DNA of 38,355 nucleotides from Paenibacillus farraposensis. GTDB taxonomy: Bacteria > Bacillota > Bacilli > Paenibacillales > Paenibacillaceae. The notes under the pieces were generated by a model. It searched no databases. It saw only the letters and a program-made list of their open reading frames with translations, and was not told the origin of the DNA. Within the stretch, counting starts at the first letter, position 1. Each line of letters opens with the position of its first letter. Below are positions 9,856-19,400 of the stretch, in pieces. Made by a program: the position numbers and the translations under genes. The stretch covers positions 1 through 38,355 of the forward strand of contig NZ_JAFFQR010000009.1 in NCBI RefSeq assembly GCF_020736845.1, read 5' to 3'.

Positions 9856-10731
9856 CTACTTACTAGAATTGGCCAGGTACACTTTTAAAAAATCCCGTAA
9901 TGCTTCACGCCAATCACGTAAATCATGCAATCCATTCGTCCGGATTGCTATATGTTCCATAACCGAATTACGCGGGCGAGCTGAGGGTCTAGGAAATTGT
10001 TCTGTACTGCATGGCTCCAACGTGGCCTTGATTTTAGCGTTTAAAAGTTCTACCGCATCCCGAAAAATCGCTTGCGTGAACTCATACCAGGTGCAAGAAC
10101 CACTGTTGGAAGCATGATATACACCGTACTTCTCGGTTTGAACCAATTCCGCTAAAAAACGAGCCAAATCCACTGTATAGGTAGGCGAGCCTTTCTGATC
10201 GTTCACGACTTGGAGGTGCGGCTTTTCCTGTCCAAGCTTCAGCATTGTTTTAACAAAATTGTTGCCGTGCAATCCATATACCCAGGAAGTGCGGACAATA
10301 AAGTATCTGGAGGAAAGCGTCTGGGTTAAAACCTCGCCCGCCCGTTTGGATTTTCCGTAGATGCTCTGCGGATTTGTATTATCATACTCATGATATGGCT
10401 GCTCCGCTGTTCCATCAAACACGTAATCCGTACTGATATATACCAGCTTGGCTCCTGCTTTTTCCGCTGCCAGTGCCATATTCCGTGTTCCGGCTGCATT
10501 GACCTGATAAGCTCTATCTACATCAGTCTCGGCTGCATCTACGGCCGTATACGCTGCGCAGTGGATGACCGCGTCCGGTTGATATTGGCCTACGATCTTC
10601 ACGGCCTGCTCCAAATTCGTTATATCCAGCTGTTCCCGATTGTATCCAAGGACATCATGCCCTTGGGCCTGAAAAACGCTCACCACATCCTGGCCAAGCT
10701 GACCGGATGCTCCGGTAACCAGCACCTTCAT
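9856..10731 (-). CDS. rmlD: dTDP-4-dehydrorhamnose reductase RmlD
   Basis: Last step of dTDP-L-rhamnose synthesis, NAD(P)H-dependent. The frame is open to 10890, but the start is at ATG 10731 (291 aa), one base after the rmlB stop, giving the family's normal N-terminus MKVLVTGASGQLGQDV. Visible: Rossmann glycine motif TGASGQLG, the SDR catalytic STDYVFDG and YGKSKRAGE (Tyr-x3-Lys), and VRTSWVYG. A run of G residues at 10740-10744 can serve as ribosome site. The first 53 codons of the longer frame overlap rmlB in another phase and are not real. Confidence 0.96.
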   Translation of the reverse strand: MKVLVTGASGQLGQDVVSVFQAQGHDVLGYNREQLDITNLEQAVKIVGQYQPDAVIHCAAYTAVDAAETDVDRAYQVNAAGTRNMALAAEKAGAKLVYISTDYVFDGTAEQPYHEYDNTNPQSIYGKSKRAGEVLTQTLSSRYFIVRTSWVYGLHGNNFVKTMLKLGQEKPHLQVVNDQKGSPTYTVDLARFLAELVQTEKYGVYHASNSGSCTWYEFTQAIFRDAVELLNAKIKATLEPCSTEQFPRPSARPRNSVMEHIAIRTNGLHDLRDWREALRDFLKVYLANSSK

Positions 10732-10732
10732 C

Positions 10733-11752
10733 TTACACATCCCCCAAACGGGAACCGTACTGCTTGGCATAGTATTGCTGGTATTCACCGGATTGAATAC
10801 GAGTCCACCATTCTTTATTATCCAAGTACCAACGGATTGTTTCTTTAATGCCTGTTTCAAAAGAGTGCTTTGGCTTCCAACCCAGCTCATTCATGGTCTT
10901 CGTTGGATCAATGCCGTAACGGCGGTCATGACCTGGCCGATCCTGTACATACGAAATTAGAGATTCAGGCTTGCCCAGCTCCTCCAATACCGTTTTGACA
11001 ATATGCACATTCGTCCGCTCATTATTTCCACCGATATTGTATACCTCACCAAGTTTCCCTTGATGGATGACCAGATCAATGGCACTGCAATGATCCTCTA
11101 CATACAGCCAATCACGGATGTTCAAGCCATCCCCGTAAATAGGCAACTGCTGATCGCTTAACGCACGCGAGATCATCAGTGGAATCAGCTTCTCCGGGAA
11201 CTGGAACGGACCATAGTTGTTGGAACAGCGTGTAATATTCACAGGCAGACCAAAGGTTTCATGATAGGCACGAACCAGCAGGTCCCCGCCTGCCTTGGAC
11301 GCAGAGTAAGGACTGTTCGGTTGAAGCGGAGTTTCTTCCGTAAACAAGCCTGTTTCACCGAGAGAACCGTACACCTCATCTGTCGACACCTGTACAAATT
11401 TGGTCACATTATATTTCTTAGCTGCGTCCAACAGCACCTGTGTACCGAATACGTTCGTTTTCACAAACACTTCCGGTTCCAAAATACTCCGATCCACATG
11501 CGACTCTGCCGCAAAGTTCACCACCACATCGATACCCTGCTGCATTAGTTGGTCAATCGCTTGTGCATCGGTAATATCCGCTTTCACAAAGGTATGATGA
11601 GGGTGATTTTCGATGGATTTCAAATTTTCCAGGTTACCTGCATACGTAAGCGCATCTATATTCACAATTTCGCAATCTGGATGCTGCTTTAACATATACA
11701 ATACAAAGTTACTGCCAATAAATCCGGCTCCGCCGGTGACAAGAAGTTTCAT
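10733..11752 (-). CDS. rmlB: dTDP-glucose 4,6-dehydratase RmlB
   Basis: Converts dTDP-glucose to dTDP-4-keto-6-deoxyglucose. The 339-aa protein is of standard length: NAD-binding TGGAGFIGSNFV at the N-terminus, STDEVYGSL (catalytic Thr/Asp/Glu region), YSASKAGGD (Tyr-x3-Lys), RCSNNYGPFQFPEKLIP, and RPGHDRRYGID near the C-terminus. Start ATG with AGGAGG 5 nt upstream. It follows rmlC by 101 nt, a stretch with no clear promoter or hairpin, and directly precedes rmlD. Confidence 0.97.
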   Translation of the reverse strand: MKLLVTGGAGFIGSNFVLYMLKQHPDCEIVNIDALTYAGNLENLKSIENHPHHTFVKADITDAQAIDQLMQQGIDVVVNFAAESHVDRSILEPEVFVKTNVFGTQVLLDAAKKYNVTKFVQVSTDEVYGSLGETGLFTEETPLQPNSPYSASKAGGDLLVRAYHETFGLPVNITRCSNNYGPFQFPEKLIPLMISRALSDQQLPIYGDGLNIRDWLYVEDHCSAIDLVIHQGKLGEVYNIGGNNERTNVHIVKTVLEELGKPESLISYVQDRPGHDRRYGIDPTKTMNELGWKPKHSFETGIKETIRWYLDNKEWWTRIQSGEYQQYYAKQYGSRLGDV

Positions 11753-11853
11753 ACAGACCTCCTAAAACGTGATTTAATACATATATCTATGCGTTTGAAA
11801 GGGAATGAAATAAACGACAACTTATTATTTTGAGCCGAGAGCTAATTATCCCT

Positions 11854-12399
11854 CTAATCAAAATTTATGTCTGCATAGGCCAATGTCGGATGCTTCTGAT
11901 CTTTCTCTGAAAGAATAGCCTGAGAAGTTGGCCAATCAATCCCCAGTGCAGGATCATTCCACAGGATACCACGATCATTTTCAGGTGAATAATACTCGTC
12001 TACCTTATACAGAACCTGGGTATTAGGAACAAGCGTACAAAAACCATGGGCAAATCCCTTGGGTACCAGCAACTGCCGTCTGTTATGTTCACTTAAGATC
12101 ACCCCAACCCATTGACCGAATGTCGGGGAGCTTTTTCGAATATCCAAAATAACATCATAGATAGCTCCGGAAAGCACACGAATGAGCTTGGTCTGTGCTT
12201 TAGGATTCAGCTGGTAATGCAACCCGCGGATCACGCTAGCTTCTGCAGATAAGGATTGATTATCCTGAATAAAAGCGTAGTTAATTCCGTGCTGCTTCAT
12301 GACTTGTTCATTGTAACTTTCCATAAAAAAACCACGGTGATCACCATGAACCACGGGTTCAAGGATTTTTGCACCTGAAAGTATTTCCTGTATTATCAT
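11854..12399 (-). CDS. rmlC: dTDP-4-dehydrorhamnose 3,5-epimerase RmlC
   Basis: A cupin enzyme of the dTDP-L-rhamnose pathway, 181 aa as usual. Visible family motifs: DHRGFFMESYN, FIQDNQSLS, VIRGLHYQ with the catalytic His, GAIYDVILDIRKSSPTFG, and VPKGFAHGF. Start ATG with GGAGG 8 nt upstream. It is the first gene of the leftward rmlC-rmlB-rmlD set and is divergent from the GT-C-like gene across an 83-nt AT-rich spacer that must hold both promoters; no consensus pair stands out there. Confidence 0.95.
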   Translation of the reverse strand: MIIQEILSGAKILEPVVHGDHRGFFMESYNEQVMKQHGINYAFIQDNQSLSAEASVIRGLHYQLNPKAQTKLIRVLSGAIYDVILDIRKSSPTFGQWVGVILSEHNRRQLLVPKGFAHGFCTLVPNTQVLYKVDEYYSPENDRGILWNDPALGIDWPTSQAILSEKDQKHPTLAYADINFD

Positions 12400-12482
12400 T
12401 CACGAATCCTCCAACATCTTGAGTATATACTTTCATTTATGATTACTATAAAATTAATAAGCACACTACTTCGGGAGGGAAT

Positions 12483-14357
12483 ATGCTTTTGAATTTATCG
12501 CGGGTAAATAAAAATTTTGTTTGGTCTTATTTGATATTGATGTGGCTACTTATCCCTGTTCTAATACTGTCTAAAATCGAATCGTACTATATTTCAATAT
12601 TATTTAGCCTAAATATTGCGCAATCGTTTGTCATAAGTGTTACATACATTTTACACATCAGTGGTGTCTTAACATATGCAAAAAAAGAAAAAATGGTGCA
12701 ATACCTAGCTTTTTGCGGTTATCTCATAGGAATTATATTTATTTATGCTTTCCTCCAAAGGGAACAATTCATTTATTACTGGGATTTCTCAGCCTATTGG
12801 AACACATCCATACAATTTAATAATCTTTTGAGTACAGACTTTATAGCAGCCTTCAAGCAAATTTATGCGAGCATTTTAAGAGACGATTATTCCGTTTTCC
12901 CAACAGTCTTTCTCGCTTTGCCATTAAAATTTTTAGGTACAAGCTACATGAGCTATGTTTTGGCCATTTACACTTGCTTCTTGTATCCTTCGTGCTTAAT
13001 CCTTTTCTTAATGTTAATCAAGATTGCCGATCAAATCCAACTAAAAACAAAATTGAACGTGTTTATTATTTTTACACTTACATTTAGCTTTCCAATTATG
13101 ATTGCCCCTATGCTGGGTGGTTATCTGGATTCTATCGGACTTATTTTTATTGCCTTGTCCTTGGTTATACTATTTAATCATGACTTTGAGCGTTTAAATT
13201 TGAAAGCTATTTTTCTTTTGGCTGCTTGCCTGGTTCTACTAACATTTACAAGAAGATGGTATGGATTTTGGATCGTGTCATTTTTTGGTTCAATCGGTAT
13301 TGCTTTTTTATTCAGATGGATTTTAGAGAAAGATTTTCGCTTCAAACAGCTTCTACAGGTTATTTTAAACTTTTTCATTATAGGAGCCTCAAGTGCACTA
13401 TTTCTGGTCATTTTCTTCAATGAATTCATCCGAAGAGCCCTGACAAATAATTTTAAAAGCGCCTATTCGGCTTATTATTTTGGTGACATCATCAGTAACT
13501 TGCAAAATTTATTTTATCATTATGGAGCCTTCATTTTCTTCATCGCGCTTATCGGTTTTATCGGTTTATTATTCATGAGCAAAACCAGATATTTTTCAAT
13601 CTTTTTAATTTCGAATTTAATCATTACGTACTTCCTATTTACGAGGATCCAAAGCTTGGCTTCACAGCATTATTATCTGCTTACAGTAAACATATTAATT
13701 CTATTTGTTTGTGGCGTCATTCTTATACTAAACTATTTGTCCAAAATAAAGTATGCAAAAGGTATCTTATTAGTTATTCTGGCCTATTTTGTACTTTGTA
13801 ACTTTTTGGTTACTTTTACTAACACAAATGCACGCCCAGTGACCTATTTCTCATCCTTACTCAGTGATTTCAAGCAAACGCCTAGAGTAAGAACGGATAT
13901 ACCCGTTCTGAAACAACTAACAGCTTATCTTAAAGAAATTTCGTCAGAACAGCATAAAGTTTATGTTCTATCGAGCTCAGGTATCCTTAATGATGACATA
14001 CTCCGACAGATTGAAATGCCTAAAGATAGCAACGCTCTTCCGTTTATGAACCTGACACACCACGTTGATTTAAGAGATGGGTTCCCGGTTTCATTCTTTG
14101 ATTCCGATTATGTCGTTGTCGCTACGCCTACACAATACCATTTAGGTGAAAGCGGTCAAAAAGTGATAGGATTGCTTGAAAAAGAAGTTATGAACGGATC
14201 GCTTAAAAATAATTATAAACCTCTAAAGAGCTATACTCTTGATAATAATGTACAAGCCATCGTGTTGAAAAAAACGTCAGCGATTTCTAAAGAAACAGTA
14301 GAATTTATACGCTCTCAATTCAAAGAAATATACCCTGATAATCCCGATCTTTTCTGA
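12483..14357 (+). CDS. Polytopic membrane protein, candidate GT-C glycosyltransferase
   Basis: I do not recognise a named family with certainty. The 624-aa protein has about 11-12 hydrophobic segments over residues 15-430 and a soluble extracytoplasmic tail of about 180 residues. An early loop contains YYWDFSAYWNTS (near residue 98), resembling the acidic first-loop motif of GT-C/GT39-type transferases that use polyprenyl-phosphate sugars. It is plus strand and alone, with GGGAGG close to the ATG and a strong terminator behind it. Its codons are markedly A/T-rich. It could add a side-chain sugar on the outside of the membrane using the product of GtrB; a polymerase or flippase cannot be excluded. 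Candidate promoter elements upstream (TTGAGT 12419-12424, TACTAT 12444-12449) have a 19-nt spacer and are weak. Confidence 0.65.
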   Translation: MLLNLSRVNKNFVWSYLILMWLLIPVLILSKIESYYISILFSLNIAQSFVISVTYILHISGVLTYAKKEKMVQYLAFCGYLIGIIFIYAFLQREQFIYYWDFSAYWNTSIQFNNLLSTDFIAAFKQIYASILRDDYSVFPTVFLALPLKFLGTSYMSYVLAIYTCFLYPSCLILFLMLIKIADQIQLKTKLNVFIIFTLTFSFPIMIAPMLGGYLDSIGLIFIALSLVILFNHDFERLNLKAIFLLAACLVLLTFTRRWYGFWIVSFFGSIGIAFLFRWILEKDFRFKQLLQVILNFFIIGASSALFLVIFFNEFIRRALTNNFKSAYSAYYFGDIISNLQNLFYHYGAFIFFIALIGFIGLLFMSKTRYFSIFLISNLIITYFLFTRIQSLASQHYYLLTVNILILFVCGVILILNYLSKIKYAKGILLVILAYFVLCNFLVTFTNTNARPVTYFSSLLSDFKQTPRVRTDIPVLKQLTAYLKEISSEQHKVYVLSSSGILNDDILRQIEMPKDSNALPFMNLTHHVDLRDGFPVSFFDSDYVVVATPTQYHLGESGQKVIGLLEKEVMNGSLKNNYKPLKSYTLDNNVQAIVLKKTSAISKETVEFIRSQFKEIYPDNPDLF

Positions 14358-14380
14358 GTAATACAGAGCTATTGCACTTA

Positions 14381-14418
14381 TAAAAAGCCCTCGATTATAA
14401 AATCGGGGGCTTTTTATA
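14381..14418. terminator. Bidirectional terminator between convergent genes
   Basis: AAAAAGCCC-TCGATT pairs with AATCG-GGGGCTTTTT around a 4-nt loop, with T runs on both strands. It serves the GT-C-like gene on the plus strand and probably rmlA on the minus strand. Confidence 0.85.
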
Positions 14419-14455
14419 AGTTGATTATGAAGCATTTTTCAGGAAAGGCAGGAAC

Positions 14456-15190
14456 TTAAAAAAGAGGCACAAGATCATAATCCATCTCACTTACTAGCTT
14501 GTTAGCAAGCCTCAATGAACTATGTGTTCCTGCATCCGTCCACCAGTTTTCTAAAACATCAAATGTAAGTTCGTCTCTTTGAATATAAGCGTTATTTACA
14601 TCTGTGATTTCATATTCTCCTCTTGCCGAAGGGGCCAAAGTCTTGATGATATCGAATACAGAGTGATTGAACATATAAATCCCCGTAACGGCATAATCAC
14701 TTTTAGGTATCGATGGCTTCTCTTCAATGTTCACAATTTTATCGCCCTGCAATTCTGGTACTCCATAACGATTAGCATCAGGCACCTTATGGAGCAGTAA
14801 TTTTGCTCCTGATTCCTGTAGCTTGAATTTTTCAACAAACGGTGATATATCATCTTTGAAAACATTGTCCCCTAAAATAACAACCATCTTGTCACTGCCA
14901 ACAAAATGCTCGGCTAAAAGTAAAGCCTGTGCGATTCCCCCCGCCTCGTCTTGCACTTTGTAAGTCAAGGTAACTTCAAGGTCAGCACCACTTCCCAAGA
15001 GATTAACTACATCTCCCATATGTTCCTTTCCGGTTACGATTAAAATATCATTGATCTTTGCCCTCTTGAGCTTATCAATGGAATAATAAATCATCGGATA
15101 TTTACCAATGGGCAACAAATGCTTGTTTGTAACTTTAGTAAGTGGATATAATCTTGAACCTGTTCCTCCAGCTAATATAATCCCTTTCAC
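14456..15190 (-). CDS. rmlA: Glucose-1-phosphate thymidylyltransferase RmlA (short form)
   Basis: Makes dTDP-glucose from dTTP and glucose-1-phosphate. The 244-aa protein is the short RmlA type known from Bacillus, lacking the C-terminal extension of the about 290-aa enterobacterial enzyme. Motifs: GIILAGGTGSRLYPLT nucleotide-binding loop, KHLLPIGKYPMIYY, VILGDNVF metal site, NRYGVPEL, EEKPSIPKSDYAVTGIYMF, and WWTDAGTHSSL. Start GTG with AGGAGG about 9 nt upstream. It is separated from rmlCBD by the convergent GT-C-like gene but completes the rhamnose pathway. Last gene of the long leftward operon, 13 nt after the GT-B gene. Confidence 0.93.
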   Translation of the reverse strand: MKGIILAGGTGSRLYPLTKVTNKHLLPIGKYPMIYYSIDKLKRAKINDILIVTGKEHMGDVVNLLGSGADLEVTLTYKVQDEAGGIAQALLLAEHFVGSDKMVVILGDNVFKDDISPFVEKFKLQESGAKLLLHKVPDANRYGVPELQGDKIVNIEEKPSIPKSDYAVTGIYMFNHSVFDIIKTLAPSARGEYEITDVNNAYIQRDELTFDVLENWWTDAGTHSSLRLANKLVSEMDYDLVPLF

Positions 15191-15203
15191 TACTAATTTC
15201 CTC

Positions 15204-16340
15204 CTATTGAAACTCCTTTATAAGCAGCTCCATAATGGTTTTTGCACGAGCTTCCCAATTATTATTGACGATGAAGTTTTCCAATTGCTCCTGATCATAA
15301 AAAGGGGGGTGCAAGGCATCTAAATCGATTAAAAATTCTCTTACTTCCTCCAGGCTATTATATAGATAGATCCCCTCCTGATTTAACCCTCTTGTTTCCT
15401 CGCTTTCCACCGCTAAAATTACTTTATTTAAGCTCAAATATTCATAAATTTTAACTGGGTTAATCGTATCTATTCTATCCGAATTCCTTAAAAAGGGGTA
15501 TAAACAAACATCAAAAGCTTCAATAATCGCACCAATTTCTGATTTAGGAACAGGCTCAAAATATCGAATCCTGTTGTGATGCTCAAAGTGATAAGCCAGG
15601 TTATTCCTTCCAACCAAACATACAATAAACCTTTCATCAAATTCAGTGATAGCCTTAATCATTTCTATATCAAACCAGTGGTCAATCGCTCCTACATAGC
15701 CAAAAATATGGTAACCCTCATGTTTTAACCGTCTTAACTCACTGGTGACCAAACTATCTACATTTATATTTAGTATAGCTGTATCGACCGCGTTTTTCAC
15801 TACACAAGATTGTTTATTGAAGGTCTGGGAATGCTTATGCAAGGGATCACTCGTCGAAATAACCAGATCCGCATTCTCCAGTAATTCAAGCTCCCACTTT
15901 TTAAGCAATTTTTTCATCAATGCATTGTTAGTTAGAAATACATAATCGTCCATTCGGTCAAACACAATTTTCTTATTATTAATGTGTTTAATAAGTGGAT
16001 AGAAGACAGGACTTCCCAACCAAATAATATCCGCACTGGAGACTAAATCTTGCAACTGTCTCTTTTCAAACCATTGGTTCCAATGGAAAATATCTAAGCC
16101 CTCGAAGCTTCTAGGTAATCTCAGACTCCCAGAAGGTCTAAATATTTTGAGATTGTCGTCAACGGTGTACTCTCTCTTCTTATAATCGGAATTATGTCTG
16201 GCGATACTGTTCAGTATGCTAATTGACGGTTCTACAAAAGTGATGTGAATCCCCGGCATTTTAGCAAGCTCCTCAGCCAAATGCTGCGGACGCTGCTTCA
16301 AATCGTCCCAATAGATCGGAGAAAAATATAAGATGTTCAA
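15204..16340 (-). CDS. GT-B fold glycosyltransferase (group 1, GT4-like)
   Basis: 378 aa. The N-terminal half begins MNILYFSPIYWDDLKQRPQH, a start often seen in GT-B enzymes of polysaccharide loci. The C-terminal half has the donor-binding layout FGYVGAIDHWFD, and FDVCLYPFLRNSDRIDTINPVKIYEYLSLNKVI resembling the E-x7-E region of group 1 transferases. Substrate unknown. The start is TTG with GGAG 8 nt upstream; no ATG fits. It lies downstream of a strong hairpin that ends the giant transferase gene, so its expression may depend on readthrough. Confidence 0.8.
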   Translation of the reverse strand: MNILYFSPIYWDDLKQRPQHLAEELAKMPGIHITFVEPSISILNSIARHNSDYKKREYTVDDNLKIFRPSGSLRLPRSFEGLDIFHWNQWFEKRQLQDLVSSADIIWLGSPVFYPLIKHINNKKIVFDRMDDYVFLTNNALMKKLLKKWELELLENADLVISTSDPLHKHSQTFNKQSCVVKNAVDTAILNINVDSLVTSELRRLKHEGYHIFGYVGAIDHWFDIEMIKAITEFDERFIVCLVGRNNLAYHFEHHNRIRYFEPVPKSEIGAIIEAFDVCLYPFLRNSDRIDTINPVKIYEYLSLNKVILAVESEETRGLNQEGIYLYNSLEEVREFLIDLDALHPPFYDQEQLENFIVNNNWEARAKTIMELLIKEFQ

Positions 16341-16360
16341 TTTAACCGCTCCATACTAAT

Positions 16361-16397
16361 AAAGGCGCCCTTTAATTTTCATAAAAGAGGCGCCTTT
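16361..16397 (-). terminator. Intra-cluster terminator / attenuator after the giant transferase gene
   Basis: On the minus strand AAAGGCGCC (16389-16397) pairs with GGCGCCTTT (16361-16369), extended inward by A/T pairs, followed by a short T-containing tail (ATTAG). It lies between two genes of the same direction that are otherwise only 70 nt apart, so it may reduce rather than abolish expression of the GT-B gene and rmlA. Confidence 0.65.
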
Positions 16398-16410
16398 AAA
16401 GTTTTATTAG

Positions 16411-19400
16411 TTATCTATATGCTTCTACGAACTTTTTTCGCAATTTCATATCATTTTCTTTCAATTGTATCAGCTCTTCATACGCTTCAATTGTATATTG
16501 TTTATACAAGATATCAATTTCTACGTCTCGATTTCGAGTCGGAAGCTTCTGCAAATGATTTAATTCAGCTTTAACAATTTCGAGATGATTCTTATCAGCT
16601 TCAATATCTGATTCCATCGGGGCATACAGATCCTTTTGCAATTGGTAATTAGTCAAAATACTGTTTCGCATTGTTTTTCTAACATGCTCAACTGTATATC
16701 GAGAAGCATCCACATCATGGATGACCTTCATTCTAGGATTCAGGCCCACCTTATAACCAATTTCTCTCATTGCAAAGGAGACAACAATTTCTTCTCCTCC
16801 AGCGTAATTGTTCCCTTTACGCCCATAAGCACTTCTAAAGCCCCCAATTCGCATTAGCGCAGCATGTCTAACAGCAAAATTGGCTCCATAAGGAAACTCC
16901 CACTGGTAATTAGAATCTGTTATTCCTTCGCCTTCCACGATAAGCTGACTCCAGAACGCTTCCGTACCTGGCTTAACCACATCAGGACGTTCATCATGTA
17001 AGTTGAGTATAATATTCCCACCCATGACCCCGATATCAGGGCGCGTAGAGAATCCTTTAACGGTCTCCTCCAGCAAATCCGGGCTTGCGATAGCATCATC
17101 ATCAATATAGAGCAGGACTTCGCCTTCCGCCCCAAATAAGCCAACATTTCGTGCAAAGGAAAGGCCTTTTAAAGGGGCTTCCATATATCGCAGGAAAGAT
17201 TCGTCTATATTATAGGTTGTTCTGAATTCACGAACCAAATGATGAATCTCATCATTCAGATAGTCGTTATTGACCACAATAATTTCATAGTCTGTTTTAT
17301 TCAACGACTGCTCTATTACAGATTTAATTGCGTTTGAAAGCTTCTCGCTTCGCTGGTAGGTACAAATAATAACCGATAATCTCTTATTATAAACGGGTTC
17401 ACTTTCAATAACAGCTTCAATCCGATATAAGTGATCATTCTTTATCTTCGTATTTATAAGTGAGAACAGCACATCCGTATCTTGAACAAAAAAGTCATAG
17501 TCGTTATCCGTCTCGCCATTCATTTTATCCTTAATCTTCAAATCCCACGGATAATCAGCTACAAATGTGTCTGCCGGGTGTTCTGACTTATCCATAAGCA
17601 GGGTATACACTGATGATGAAGCTTTAGCCTCTATAAACTCAAAATCATGGACATCACCTGTTCTTATATATAAATAGCAAACAGGCGTTGCTAGGTTAAG
17701 ACCAATAATAGTACTGACTTCTTCCCTTCCAGCCACTGTATGTCCTTTATCCAGAACATATTGCGTGAATTTCTCAACTTCAGCAGCATCCCCTTCGATG
17801 ATCCATACTAATGGAGTCAGATAAAAATCTCTCCTATAATCATCAAGTACCATAAGCTTATATCGGTTAGATGTGATGCCAAGCTCCTGATCTGCAGCAG
17901 TCAATGATTTATCATGCCAGCGGTAATCGTATATAGGCTCATCGAATGTCACATGTTTGAGCTCAAATAAAGAGTTGACTCTCATCCAGTAATCATAATC
18001 TTCAAGAGTATGCTTGTAACTAGAATAGTCGCCAAGTAATCTTGCTACCTTTGCTCTATACATAAAGGCTGCGCCAATTGTATTGTTAGGGTATACGTTT
18101 AACTCCAGTGCAGACTTCGGTAACATTACATTACCACTGAATTGCGGCTCCTCGTACCAGCCATGGTTCGAAATAACTTGATCATTGGAATCAATCAAAC
18201 GCATATTGGCAAAAATCATCCCGATATTCTCATCCTGCTTAAGATCCGCAACCATCTTTTCCAGAAAGTTCTCGGGAAGAATATTGTCTGCACTTGTCCA
18301 AGTGTAAAACTCACCATTAGCTAGCTTGAAACCTCTAGATAATGTTCTTGGAATCTTGCGATTTTCCTGATGCACTACACTAATACGATGATCTGCTCTG
18401 GCATACTCGTCAATGATTTCTGCCGTTCCGTCCTTTGAACCATCGTTAATGATAATGAGCTCAAAATATTTATATGTTTGGCGTAAGATACTATCAATAG
18501 CTTTGGCTACATAATCCTCTCCGTTGTACACAGGAAGAATAACAGATACAAGATTCTTTTCAAATTGAATCTTAAACCTGTCGAGTTCCAAGGAAAAAGA
18601 GTTGTCTTTAGCTAATTTATAGTTCAAAAATCTATACTCATACCAAGTTAATAAGGATTTAGTATGTTCTGCATCTTTCCATAAATCGATCGGTTGGTCT
18701 GTTGCTTTCGAATTTTTAAGCTTAAGAGATACTTTAGCTTTTATCTTCTTCAATAATATGGTGGTGCCATAGCTTTTCCATACTTTATATCCTTTAAGTA
18801 CATATATCATTTTGGACTTGTGCAAGATATGTTTAAGTTTATTTGCCATTTTCCACCTTTTAGAGTTATAGATATTATGAAGCTCTGTAGATAGCCTGCT
18901 ATTGTATTCTTTTAGTTCATTAAACTGGATCGCAAATTCATTATGTTGACTAAATAGCTGTTTATATTGATGGTTTAAAATATCCAGACTGTTCATTCCA
19001 TCTTTATAATCCTGCATGAGCCGAGCATATTTCTGTTCCAATATATCTTTTTCTTCAGACAAAGATGTAAAATCTGCCGACATAGTGCTTATGACTTGTT
19101 CCTGTTGGTCTCGCGTTTGAACCAGTGTATTAATCTGATCCATATGCTCGATAATTCGCTGCTTTTGCTGCTCTATTTCTTGCTTTTGAGCTTGATTATG
19201 AGCTTGTAATTCATTAAACTCGTTTTTCAGGCGTGTATGCCCCGCTCTATAAGCATGATCTACGTCGTCTTTTAGAAATCTATTTATTACCTCCATACAC
19301 TTATCTATCGTCTCTCTTCCCTTAACCGGAAACATCTCTAAAGTAAATTTCCTTCTTTGTTGTACTAATTGTTTATCTAAGATTGCATCAAGTAAAGTCT

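Noticed and set aside
10732..10890. N-terminal 53-residue extension of RmlD
   Set aside because: Overlaps the end of rmlB in another frame; the internal ATG gives the exact family N-terminus.
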